A stretch of DNA of 38,106 nucleotides from assembly GCA_030038175.1 (NCBI GenBank), contig JASHPN010000399.1, positions 1 to 38,106 on the forward strand. Reading direction: 5' to 3'. This document shows positions 8,469-16,540 of the stretch, piece by piece. Position numbers and translations under genes: made by a program. Position 1 is the first letter of the stretch. Each line of letters opens with the position of its first letter. The notes beneath the pieces are model-generated. The model saw nothing but the letters and a program-made list of their open reading frames with translations. It searched no databases and was not told the origin of the DNA. The stretch is from Verrucomicrobiia bacterium (GTDB lineage Bacteria > Verrucomicrobiota > Verrucomicrobiia > Limisphaerales > UBA11358).

Positions 8469-9557
8469 ATGACGGAAACTTTAAAGATGAATGAGCCGGT
8501 CACGGAAAAACGTGAAGAACCCAAAATGCGGCGCCAGGCGCTCCAACTCGGGGCGGACAGTTTCGCCGCCAAGACCAATGACGTCAGCGCGTCGGACAGC
8601 ATCCGCAATCTGGTTCGGCGCATTGAACTGGCCGACCAGGCGGGCCTGGACGTTTTTGGCGTCGGCGAACATCATCGCAAGGAATATCTCGATTCCGCGC
8701 CCTCTTTGATCCTGGCCGCAGCCGCCACTCGAACGCGACGCATTCGCCTGAGCAGTGCAGTCACTGTTTTAAGCGCAGCGGACCCCGTCCGCGTGTTTCA
8801 ACAATTTGCCACGCTTGATTTGCTTTCGGAAGGACGCGCAGAAATGGTCGTTGGCCGCGGCTCGTTCGTTGAGTCATTTCCTTTGTTTGGTTTGAAGCTC
8901 GAAGATTACGACGACGTCTTTGCGGAAAAATTGGATTTACTCCTGAAGTTGCGGGAAAACGAATTTGTCCATTGGTCGGGGAAATTTCGCCCCGCGCTGA
9001 CCGGACAGGGCGTCTATCCGCGCCCGATCCAGAATCCACTGCCGATTTGGGTGGGCGTGGGCGGTACGCCGGAATCGTTCGCCCGCGCCGGAATGCTGGG
9101 ATTGCCGCTCATGGTTGCGATCATTGGCGGCGAGACGCGGCGGTTTCGTCCGCTGGTGGACCTTTACCGGGAATACGGCCGGCGCGCCGGGCATTCGCCG
9201 GAGAAATTGAAAGTGGGCGTCCATGCCGTCGGCTACGTCGCTGACACCACCCAAAAGGCGATTGACGATTTCTTCCCGGGTTACGCGAAGACGTTTACGA
9301 AGATCGGCAAGGAGCGCGGCTGGCCGCCGGTTACGCGCGCTCAATTTGACGCGCTGCGGGGCGAGCACGGCTCCTTTCTGGTCGGCAATCCGGAGGAAGT
9401 CGCCGAAAAGCTCTTGCGCCACAGCGACGCGCTGGGCGGAATCTCGCGGCTGACGTTCCAAATGGACGTCGCGGAATTGTCGCAACTGAACTTTCTGCGC
9501 GGCATCGAACTGCTGGGGACAAAAGTCGCGCCCATTGTGCGCAAGGAAACGGCGTGA
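8469..9557 (+). CDS. LLM-class (luciferase-like) flavin-dependent oxidoreductase
   Basis: 362 residues. The TIM-barrel signatures of bacterial-luciferase-like monooxygenases are clear: IELADQAGLDVFGVGEHHRK, SSAVTVLSAADPVRVFQQFA, LDLLSEGRAEMVVGRGSF, YPRPIQNPLPIWVGVGGTPE and FLVGNPEEVAEKLL. These enzymes use reduced FMN (or F420) and oxygen; the substrate is unknown. The ORF track extends to 8025, but that extension is antisense to the rhodanese gene. I chose the ATG at 8469; the ATG at 8427 is possible. Monocistronic in appearance. Confidence 0.9.
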   Translation: MTETLKMNEPVTEKREEPKMRRQALQLGADSFAAKTNDVSASDSIRNLVRRIELADQAGLDVFGVGEHHRKEYLDSAPSLILAAAATRTRRIRLSSAVTVLSAADPVRVFQQFATLDLLSEGRAEMVVGRGSFVESFPLFGLKLEDYDDVFAEKLDLLLKLRENEFVHWSGKFRPALTGQGVYPRPIQNPLPIWVGVGGTPESFARAGMLGLPLMVAIIGGETRRFRPLVDLYREYGRRAGHSPEKLKVGVHAVGYVADTTQKAIDDFFPGYAKTFTKIGKERGWPPVTRAQFDALRGEHGSFLVGNPEEVAEKLLRHSDALGGISRLTFQMDVAELSQLNFLRGIELLGTKVAPIVRKETA

Positions 9558-9578
9558 AGCCGATTCAGCCGCGCATGA

Positions 9579-10523
9579 TTAGTGACCGCTGACCATTGGA
9601 TGCGCACCGGCGCCCACGCCATACCACTCATTAATCAGCGCCGCCAGGTCATTCATTACCCGGCGTTTCCGGCCCATCGTCCAGAGACCCTCCACGTGCA
9701 ATCGCATTTGACGGACAGTTCCATCTTCCGTGCGCACATGCAAAATCACATGAGCGATGCCCGCCAGGGCGGTTGTGCTGCGGCCATGCGCCCGCCGCTC
9801 GATTTGGACGATGTGATCGCGCGCCAGGTCAAATTGTTCCACGTCCCCGCGAAACGCCAGCCGTTCCGGCGTCACCCACAGCGCGCCCATGTCCTCTTCG
9901 ATCGCCCCAAATTGTTTTTTCGCCCCCGGGTCCGCATTTGAAACGCCGATCAAGGTCGCGCCTTTCAATTGCTCTGCCGCAATGCCCATCGTTTTCAGCC
10001 GCCGGGCAATTACCAGCCTTTCCACCGGCGACCAGATCAGCACCCACAATTGCAGCATCTGAACGCCAATCAAAACCCCGATCACCGGCAAAATATCCGC
10101 CTGGACGCCGATCAGGCCCAACGCCCGCAGGAATGGCGACAACAATCCTGCCACCATAAACCCGATGCCCAACCCGAGGGTCAGCAGGACCAGGATATTG
10201 GCGAAAAAAACTTTTACTTTCACTGAAGACCAGACCGGCCGCTGATAATTAAACGTGAGACAACAAGTGAGGATGGCAATTAAATATCCCACCACCCCCG
10301 GCGCCAGGAACAATGCGCCCACAAAGAAAAGAATGAACATGCGAACGATGGCCGGCGCCGACTCGGCCGCAGAGTTTTCGGGCCGCTGAGTTTGATATCC
10401 CGGGTGGATGGCGCACCAGTATCCGATGCCGCTGAAGAAAATGATGACCCCCAACATCATCGCCCATTTCAGGACGATGCGCGGCGTCGAAACCGGTTTG
10501 GCTGGTTCCATAGGCTTGTGCAA
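9579..10523 (-). CDS. Membrane protein with four helices and a soluble C-terminal domain
   Basis: 314 residues, not recognised as a named family. Four hydrophobic stretches are visible in the first 180 residues (about 18-38, 60-88, 105-130 and 140-165). The last 130 residues are soluble, with LKGATLIGVSNADPGAKKQF, ALWVTPERLAFRGDVEQFDL and HVILHVRTEDGTVRQMRLHV; the alternating strand pattern and the 'value stored then used' layout resemble PH-like or GRAM-like domains. It is divergent from sufD with about 118 bases between them. Role unknown. Confidence 0.7.
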   Translation of the reverse strand: MHKPMEPAKPVSTPRIVLKWAMMLGVIIFFSGIGYWCAIHPGYQTQRPENSAAESAPAIVRMFILFFVGALFLAPGVVGYLIAILTCCLTFNYQRPVWSSVKVKVFFANILVLLTLGLGIGFMVAGLLSPFLRALGLIGVQADILPVIGVLIGVQMLQLWVLIWSPVERLVIARRLKTMGIAAEQLKGATLIGVSNADPGAKKQFGAIEEDMGALWVTPERLAFRGDVEQFDLARDHIVQIERRAHGRSTTALAGIAHVILHVRTEDGTVRQMRLHVEGLWTMGRKRRVMNDLAALINEWYGVGAGAHPMVSGH

Positions 10524-10641
10524 TCCATCGACGGAGTGCGTTCATGATTCCCCTTGCGCGCCAAAATGCAATCGTAAACTATACGTTTTCTTTGGTCAAA
10601 TATTTCTGTTTTCTTCATTCTTTTTCTGTATCCTTTAGAAG

Positions 10642-11964
10642 ATGATGACGAACCATCCCAACGAGTCGCGGGTAATTGAATCGTTTCGGAAGGCCCCTGC
10701 GCCCTCTGGACAGCCTAAATGGCTGGCGCCTCTGCGCACCGCCGGCCTTGCGAATTTTACCGAACTGGGCTTTCCCACGCTCCGCGACGAGGACTGGCGG
10801 TTCACCAACGTCGCGCCCATCGCCGGATTGCCGTTTACCCCCGCCCGTCCGGTGATCGTCAATGGCGCGGAAAGCAAAATCCTAGGCGCCGCCCCGTTTT
10901 CCCAATTGCCCGGCTGCCGGCTCGTCTTCGTCAATGGCTTCTTTTCGCCGGAATTGTCGCGGCTGACCGCTCTTCCCGGCGGCGTCAGGGTCGAGAGCAT
11001 TTCCCGGGCGCTGGGCGCCGACGCGGCTCTCATTGAAAAGCACCTCGGCAAATATGCCCGCACGGCCGACAATGCCTTTGCAGCTCTTAACCAGGCCTTT
11101 TTCGCGGACGGCGCGTTCATTTCCATTCCCGATGGCGTCGCATTGGCCGAACCCGTTCAACTCGTTTATATCTCGTCAGCCAAAGAGAACGGCGAAACCT
11201 TCCAGCCGCGCAATCTCGTCATCGCCGGCGCGAACAGCAAGGCCACCATCGTGGAAAGCTATTTGTGCACGCGCAACGCCGCCTATTTTACCAATGCTGT
11301 CACCGAAATTATCGCCGGCGACAACGCGGTGCTCGAGCACTTGAAATTCCAGGACGAAGCCGCCACCGCATTTCATATGGCGACGCTTGCCGGCGAATTT
11401 GGCCGCGCGTGCAATGTGACTCTTCATTCCTTTGCGCTGGGCGCAAAGCTTTCGCGCAATAACATCCGCACCCGCCTGGCCGGCGAAGGGCTCGAGTGCA
11501 TCCTGAATGGGCTCTACCTCACCCGGGATGAACAATTGGCGGACCATCACATGGTGGTCGAGCACGCGCAGCCGCATTGCGCCAGCCACGAATATTTCAA
11601 CGGCATCCTGGACGACAAATCCAAAGGCGTGTTTCATGGCCGCATTTACGTCCATCCCATCGCGCAAAAGACCGACGCCAAACAGACTAACAAAAACCTT
11701 TTGCTCTCCGACGACGCCACCGCGGACACCAAGCCGCAGTTGGAAATTTACGCCGATGACGTCAAATGCACGCACGGCGCGACCGTGGGGCAATTGAATG
11801 AGGAAAGCATTTTCTACCTGCGCGCCCGGGGCATTCCCCAGGCCACCGCCCGGAGGATGCTGATTCACGCGTTTGCCGGGGAAATCGTCGAACGCATCCG
11901 GTGCGAACCCGTTCGCGAAGAACTGGACAAACTCGTCTGGGACCGGCTGGAAAACAGGCTTTGA
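10642..11964 (+). CDS. sufD: Fe-S cluster assembly protein SufD
   Basis: 440 residues. The N-terminal part has GFPTLRDEDWRFTNVAPIAG (the family's P..ke.WryT motif), and the C-terminal beta-helix core ends in CTHGATVGQLNEESIFYLRA followed by RGIPQATARRMLIHAFAGE, diagnostic of SufB/SufD. The modest length, and the absence of the extra N-terminal Cys segment of SufB, point to SufD, which works with SufB and the ATPase SufC in building [Fe-S] clusters. Neither sufB nor sufC is adjacent: the upstream gene is divergent and sufU lies downstream. Two ATGs occur in tandem at 10642 and 10645. Confidence 0.93.
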   Translation: MMTNHPNESRVIESFRKAPAPSGQPKWLAPLRTAGLANFTELGFPTLRDEDWRFTNVAPIAGLPFTPARPVIVNGAESKILGAAPFSQLPGCRLVFVNGFFSPELSRLTALPGGVRVESISRALGADAALIEKHLGKYARTADNAFAALNQAFFADGAFISIPDGVALAEPVQLVYISSAKENGETFQPRNLVIAGANSKATIVESYLCTRNAAYFTNAVTEIIAGDNAVLEHLKFQDEAATAFHMATLAGEFGRACNVTLHSFALGAKLSRNNIRTRLAGEGLECILNGLYLTRDEQLADHHMVVEHAQPHCASHEYFNGILDDKSKGVFHGRIYVHPIAQKTDAKQTNKNLLLSDDATADTKPQLEIYADDVKCTHGATVGQLNEESIFYLRARGIPQATARRMLIHAFAGEIVERIRCEPVREELDKLVWDRLENRL

Positions 11965-12035
11965 ACGGTTTTGAGGGAGAAAGCCGGGTCCGCGACGCTC
12001 TGGCTTAAATTCCCAGCCTGGAGTAGAATGCCAGC

Positions 12036-12491
12036 ATGTTCGACGACATCAATGACCTCTATCAGCAGGTCATCCTTGATCATTGCAAAAAGCCGCGCAA
12101 TTTCCATGAAATGGCGCAAGCAACGTGCTCCGCTCAAGGCCATAACCCCCTCTGCGGGGACCAGCTCAAACTCTTTCTTTCGCTCGAGGGCGATAAGATT
12201 TCCGATGTCAGCTTTGTCGGCTCAGGGTGCTGCATTTCCAAGGCCTCGGCCTCCCTGCTCACGGAATTTGCCAAAGGCAAAACCAGGGCGGACGTGGAAA
12301 CGATGTTTGAGCGCGTTCACGAAATGGTGACGACCGGCAAAGTGCTGGGCGACGTCGGCAAACTTGCGGTCTTTGCCGGCGTCCACAAATATCCCGCCCG
12401 GGTCAAATGCGCCATTCTTTCGTGGCACGCCCTGATGGCCGCCCTCAAAGGCGATCAAAAACCGGTCACCACCGAGAACGAACAGGCCTGA
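12036..12491 (+). CDS. sufU: SufU-type Fe-S assembly / sulfur-transfer protein
   Basis: 151 residues. Three conserved cysteines sit in the expected contexts: NPLCGDQLKL, VGSGCCISKASASLLTEF and YPARVKCAILSWHAL. The insertion between the second and third regions separates SufU from classical IscU. In Gram-positive bacteria SufU is a zinc protein that takes sulfur from the desulfurase SufS; here sufS is not in the window. It is preceded by GGAG 12 bases before the ATG, and its stop is 3 bases from the GTG start of hemG, so it is part of the sufD-sufU-hemG-hemH transcription unit. Confidence 0.92.
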   Translation: MFDDINDLYQQVILDHCKKPRNFHEMAQATCSAQGHNPLCGDQLKLFLSLEGDKISDVSFVGSGCCISKASASLLTEFAKGKTRADVETMFERVHEMVTTGKVLGDVGKLAVFAGVHKYPARVKCAILSWHALMAALKGDQKPVTTENEQA

Positions 12492-12494
12492 GCC

Positions 12495-13859
12495 GTGAAA
12501 TCCGTCGCGATCATCGGCGCGGGCATTACCGGTTTGACCACGGCCTTTTGCCTCAAGCGCAAAGGCATTCCGGTGACGCTCTATGAAGCCGGCGCGCGGG
12601 CGGGTGGCGTCATTGAATCCGTGCGCCGGGAAGGGTTCCTGGCCGAGTCCGGCCCCAACACCATTCTTGAAACGTCGCCGGAAGTTTCCCAACTCATCGC
12701 CGATTTGAATTTGCAATCGCGCCGTCTTTACACGGACCCGGGCGCGGAAGCCCGATACGTTGTGCGGGCCGGGCGGCCGGTCGCGATGCCCTCGTCCCAA
12801 CTCGGCCTCTTCACGTCCCCGTTGTTGAGCGTCCGGGCGAAACTGGCGCTGTTGCGGGAGCCCTTTGTGCCGCGGCGGCGCGATGGCAGGGAGGAGAGCG
12901 TGGCGGACTTTGTGGCACGCCGTTTGAATGCGGAATTTCTCGAACGCCTTGTGGACGCGCTGGTGGCCGGGATTTACGCGGGCGATCCGCGCCGGCTCTC
13001 CGTGCAACAGGCGTTGCCCCGGCTGGCGCAGCTCGAAACCCAATATGGTTCGCTCATCAAGGGACAAATTCGCGGCGCGCGCGAACGGCGGAAATCCGGG
13101 CAGACGGCCCGGGACCGCGCCCCAAAATTCTCTTTTGACGAAGGATTGCAAGTGCTGCCGGACACGCTGGCCACGCAACTGGGCAGTGCGCTGAAACTCA
13201 ATGCCCCGGTCGGGCGTCTCGCCAAAAATGGAAACGTCTGGCGTGTCAGCGCCGCCGGTGGCGAAGGAGATTACGCCGCGGTGATTTATTGCGGCACGGC
13301 CTTTCGGCTGGCGGAATTGCAGGTGGCAGCGCCCGCGCCGGTGGATTTGTCGCTCTTCGCGCAAATCCGCTACGCGCCCGTGGCGAGCGTCGTCCTGGGT
13401 TTTCGGCAGGCGGACGTGGCGCACCGCTGCCAGGGATTTGGAATGCTCATCCCGGGAATGGAAGGGTTCAAAATTCTCGGAACGATTTTTTCCTCGGCGC
13501 TTTTTCCGAATCGCGCGCCGGCCGGCCATGTCTTGCTGTCCAGCTACCTGGGGGGCGAACGTCATCCGGAACTGGCCGCGCTTCCGGCGGAGGAACTGAC
13601 ACGGCTGACGCGGGAAGATTTGCGCGCGCTGCTTGGCGCGAATGGCAGCCCGGTCTTTCAACATACCGCGCTTTATCCCAGGGCCATTCCCCAATACAAT
13701 CTTGGTTACGGGCAATTCAAAGATTTGATGAACCAAATCGAGTCCACGGCGCCCGGCCTGTTTTTCGCCGGCCATTTTCGCGACGGCGTTTCGCTGGGCG
13801 ACTCCATTACCGCCGGCTGCAAGATGGCCGGCCGCGTTGAGAAATTTTTATTCCAATGA
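12495..13859 (+). CDS. hemG: Protoporphyrinogen oxidase (oxygen-dependent type, HemG/HemY)
   Basis: 454 residues. The N-terminal VAIIGAGITGLTTAFCLKRK is the FAD dinucleotide-binding loop, followed by LYEAGARAGGVIESV and FLAESGPNTIL. The C-terminal end GLFFAGHFRDGVSLGDSITA followed by G is the second FAD-contact motif of this family. It oxidises protoporphyrinogen IX (or coproporphyrinogen III in the coproporphyrin-dependent route) at the membrane; which substrate is used cannot be told here. The start is GTG. The gene is followed by hemH with a 4-base ATGA overlap, indicating translational coupling of consecutive heme steps. Confidence 0.92.
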   Translation: MKSVAIIGAGITGLTTAFCLKRKGIPVTLYEAGARAGGVIESVRREGFLAESGPNTILETSPEVSQLIADLNLQSRRLYTDPGAEARYVVRAGRPVAMPSSQLGLFTSPLLSVRAKLALLREPFVPRRRDGREESVADFVARRLNAEFLERLVDALVAGIYAGDPRRLSVQQALPRLAQLETQYGSLIKGQIRGARERRKSGQTARDRAPKFSFDEGLQVLPDTLATQLGSALKLNAPVGRLAKNGNVWRVSAAGGEGDYAAVIYCGTAFRLAELQVAAPAPVDLSLFAQIRYAPVASVVLGFRQADVAHRCQGFGMLIPGMEGFKILGTIFSSALFPNRAPAGHVLLSSYLGGERHPELAALPAEELTRLTREDLRALLGANGSPVFQHTALYPRAIPQYNLGYGQFKDLMNQIESTAPGLFFAGHFRDGVSLGDSITAGCKMAGRVEKFLFQ

Positions 13860-14869
13860 ACAAAGGCATCCTGTTGGTCAACCTCGGTTCGCCGGATTCC
13901 ACCACCGTCGGCGATGTCCGGCGTTATTTGCGCGAATTTCTGATGGACGGGCGGGTTTTGGATGCGCCGTGGCCGGTCCGTTTTTGCGTCGTTCATTTTG
14001 GAATCCTGCCCTCGCGTCCCAAAGCAACGGCGCACGCCTACGAAAAGATATGGACGCCGGAAGGCTCGCCCCTGATCGTGACCAGCCGGCGGGTGCAACA
14101 GAAATTGCAGGCGGTGGTGAACGTTCCGGTGGAACTGGCCATGCGTTATCAAAATCCGTCCATTGAGAGCGCACTCCGGAACCTGCGCGGCCTCCAGGTG
14201 GATGATTTGCTCCTGATTCCGCTCTTTCCGCATTACGCGATGTCCAGTTATGAATCGGCGGTCGCGCGCGTGCAGGAGGTGGCGGAGCAGGTATCGCCCG
14301 GAATGAAAGTGACCGTCCAGCCGCCCTGGTACGATCTGCCCGATTACATCGCGGCCCTCGTGGCGAGCGCGGAAAAGGATTTAAAGGGCGGTTACGATCA
14401 TTTGCTGTTTAGTTTTCACGGAATACCGGAGCGGCATTTGCGGAAATCCGACCCCTCCCATAGCCACTGCCTGGCCAGCCCCAATTGTTGCGAGGGGTCC
14501 GGCCCGGCGCACGCGACCTGTTACCGCGCGCAATGTTTCAAAACCGTCGCGGCCTTCGTCGCGAGGGCAAATGTGCCGCCCGACCGCTATTCGGTTTCAT
14601 TTCAGTCGCGCCTGGGAAAAGACCCATGGTTGAAGCCCTACACGGATTATGTGCTGGCCGAATTGCCGAAGCGCGGCGTGAAAAAACTCCTGGTCATCTG
14701 CCCGGCATTTGTCTCGGATTGCCTTGAAACCATTGAAGAAATCGGCCTGCGCGGCCGGGACACGTTCATGGAAGCCGGCGGCAAAGAATTTGCGCAAATA
14801 CCATGCCTGAACGAACATCCCGCCTGGATTTCCACCCTGGAAAGAATGGCGCGCGGTTTTCTTTCCTGA
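13856..14869 (+). CDS. hemH: Ferrochelatase with internal cysteine-rich insertion
   Basis: 337 residues. GILLVNLGSPDSTTVGDVRR opens the family, and LLFSFHGIPERHL carries the metal-ligand His. SFQSRLGKDPWLKPYTDYVL and VSDCLETIEEIGLRG with the conserved Glu residues complete the active site. It inserts iron into the porphyrin made by the upstream HemG. Just after the active-site His lies a cysteine-rich segment (HCLASPNCCEGS, then HATCYRAQCF) with six Cys in about 25 residues. Some bacterial ferrochelatases bind a [2Fe-2S] cluster through an internal Cys group; this insertion fits that class. Coupling to suf genes in the same operon agrees. Confidence 0.95.
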   Translation: MNKGILLVNLGSPDSTTVGDVRRYLREFLMDGRVLDAPWPVRFCVVHFGILPSRPKATAHAYEKIWTPEGSPLIVTSRRVQQKLQAVVNVPVELAMRYQNPSIESALRNLRGLQVDDLLLIPLFPHYAMSSYESAVARVQEVAEQVSPGMKVTVQPPWYDLPDYIAALVASAEKDLKGGYDHLLFSFHGIPERHLRKSDPSHSHCLASPNCCEGSGPAHATCYRAQCFKTVAAFVARANVPPDRYSVSFQSRLGKDPWLKPYTDYVLAELPKRGVKKLLVICPAFVSDCLETIEEIGLRGRDTFMEAGGKEFAQIPCLNEHPAWISTLERMARGFLS

Positions 14870-14870
14870 A

Positions 14871-15905
14871 CTATTCGACCGCTTGCGCGTCGTGATTCGT
14901 TTCGATTTTGGAACTGCGTCCGGCGCGCTCGGCCCTCGCCTCTTTATAGCATTCGGGACAAATGCCGTGGGTGAAGACGGCGTCCGAGTGCTCGGAAATG
15001 TAGGCTTCCACCTGCTGCCAGTAGCCCTGATCGTCCCGAATGCGCTTGCAACTGGCGCAAATCGGAAGCAACCCCGCCAGAGTCTTGGCGCAGCTCAGCG
15101 CCTCCGTAAGTTCCTGGATTAATTTGAGCCGCTCGTTTTCCTGCCGCTTTCTGAAGGTGATGTCCCGCCCAATCACGGAAGCGCCGCTGATTTTATTTTC
15201 GCCGTTCTTCATGGGCGATATCGTAACCGAAACCGGAACCTGCATTCCGCCCTTGCGGACCCGTGTCGTTTCGGAACGGCCCACGTGGTCGCCACGCTTG
15301 ATCCGCTCCATAGTGTCAATCAGTTCATCCAACCGCTCGTCGGGATACAAAATGGACACGTTGCGCCCGATAATCTCACCCGCGCGAAAGCCATAGACGC
15401 GTTCGGCCGACCGGTTCCAACTGACCACCGTGCCGTCCAGTTTGACGCCGTAGATCGCGTCGTCGCTGGATTCGACAATGTTGGCCAGAAAGCGCACCAG
15501 GATTTCGGCGTGCGCGCGGGCGCGGCGCGTCTGGGCCGATTCGATTTCGCGTTCGACCGCCGGGACCAGCCGCGACAGGTTCGATTTGACCAGATAATCG
15601 CTGGCGCCGGCCTTCATCATGGCAACGGCGGTTTCTTCGCCAAAAACGCCGGAAATGATAATGAAAGGGACATCGGAGTTTTTCTCGCGAACGATTTTGA
15701 GGGCATCCGGGCCGCTGAACTGGGGCATGACGTAATCCGAGAGAATCACGTCCCACGCATGCCGGGGAAGCGCAGCCCGCAATTCCTCGGCCGTCTGGAC
15801 CCGCTCAGACAATGGCTCGTACCCGCCCTCTTTTAACCGTTCCAATAGAAGTGCCGCATCGTTTTCCGAATCTTCTATCACCAAAATATGTAGTAATCTT
15901 CCCAT
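14871..15905 (-). CDS. Response regulator with PAS domain and CxxC...CPxC C-terminal motif
   Basis: 344 residues from the ATG at 15905 (the ORF track uses a TTG slightly upstream). Receiver domain: ILVIEDSENDAALL, then VILSDYVMPQFSG with the phospho-acceptor Asp, and ASDYLVKSNL with the conserved Lys. PAS domain at about 135-255: ESSDDAIYGVKLDGTVVSWN, GFRAGEIIGRN and VIGRDITFRKRQE. After a short coiled coil comes LLPICASCKRIRDDQGYWQQ, then FTHGICPECYKE. The last block recurs at the C-termini of signalling proteins and may bind metal. No kinase, GGDEF or DNA-binding output is present, so it probably signals through a partner protein. Convergent with hemH. Confidence 0.9.
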   Translation of the reverse strand: MGRLLHILVIEDSENDAALLLERLKEGGYEPLSERVQTAEELRAALPRHAWDVILSDYVMPQFSGPDALKIVREKNSDVPFIIISGVFGEETAVAMMKAGASDYLVKSNLSRLVPAVEREIESAQTRRARAHAEILVRFLANIVESSDDAIYGVKLDGTVVSWNRSAERVYGFRAGEIIGRNVSILYPDERLDELIDTMERIKRGDHVGRSETTRVRKGGMQVPVSVTISPMKNGENKISGASVIGRDITFRKRQENERLKLIQELTEALSCAKTLAGLLPICASCKRIRDDQGYWQQVEAYISEHSDAVFTHGICPECYKEARAERAGRSSKIETNHDAQAVE

Positions 15906-16030
15906 AACGTCTAAATGCCATTGCAAATTGCAGCGAAATACCCGCCGTATGTATGTTTTAGCAAATACCGTTCCCGCAAATAGTTCCAGACAAACTTTGA
16001 TATTTTTTCATCAGCAGCTAAACTGGAAGT

Positions 16031-16210
16031 GTGGAAATTTCAGAAACCATCTCGTGCCCGTTTTGCGGGCAATTCAATGAAATCGGACTCGACACCAGTC
16101 TGGACCGGCAGACTTTTATCACCGATTGCGAGGTCTGTTGCCGGCCATTCGAAGTCACCGCCGAATGCGAGGCTGGTGAAATTCTGAACTTGGAGACCAT
16201 TGCAAATTGA
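16031..16210 (+). CDS. CPXCG-motif cysteine-rich mini-protein
   Basis: Missed by the ORF track because it has only 59 residues. From the GTG at 16031: ETISCPFCGQFNEIGLDTSL, then FITDCEVCCRPFEVTAECE, ending in TIAN. The pattern CPxCG...E...D.S...Q.f..DCevCCrP is the family of small CPXCG-motif proteins found in many bacteria; the two Cys pairs suggest a zinc knuckle. Function not known to me. It is 15 bases upstream of the TMEM14-like gene and on the same strand as carB, so the three may form one transcript. AACTGGAAG stands ahead of the start. Confidence 0.85.
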   Translation: MEISETISCPFCGQFNEIGLDTSLDRQTFITDCEVCCRPFEVTAECEAGEILNLETIAN

Positions 16211-16225
16211 GGCAGGCTTTGCATC

Positions 16226-16537
16226 ATGCAATTTGAGAATGCAGTATTCTGGATTTATATTGTGCTGCTGCTGATCGGCGGGCTCATCGGCTTTTTTAAA
16301 GCCCACAGCAAGATTTCCCTGACCACCTCGGCAGTAGCCGCCGCCCTTTTGATTTTGACCCGTATCGGAATTTTTGAACCTTCCTTCGGGCGCAAACTGG
16401 CGGACGTCATCATGGTGATTCTTCTGATTGTATTCGCCATTCGTTTGGGGAAAACCAAAAAATTCATTCCCAGCGGTTTGATGCTCATCCTCACCGTCGT
16501 GGTGCTCGCACTGTTGAATTTTAATAGAACCTGGTAA
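16226..16537 (+). CDS. TMEM14-like small membrane protein
   Basis: 103 residues with about four hydrophobic helices. The helix-1 stretch IYIVLLLIGGLIGFFKAHSK, followed by SLTTSAVAAALLIL, and the GKTKKFIPSGLMLILTVVVL end give the layout of the TMEM14 (UPF0136) family (GG.iGy.kagS..SL..G...g...R..kt.KfmPaGlm). Bacterial members have no settled role; eukaryotic homologues are linked to heme or lipid transport in mitochondria. It lies between the CPXCG gene and carB, 3 bases before carB, which suggests co-transcription without implying a shared function. Confidence 0.82.
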   Translation: MQFENAVFWIYIVLLLIGGLIGFFKAHSKISLTTSAVAAALLILTRIGIFEPSFGRKLADVIMVILLIVFAIRLGKTKKFIPSGLMLILTVVVLALLNFNRTW

Positions 16538-16540
16538 TTC

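Noticed and set aside
12222-13775. 517-codon minus-strand ORF
   Set aside because: Antisense to sufU/hemG, which have clear family motifs; low-complexity Arg/Gly/Pro composition is typical of a GC-driven shadow.
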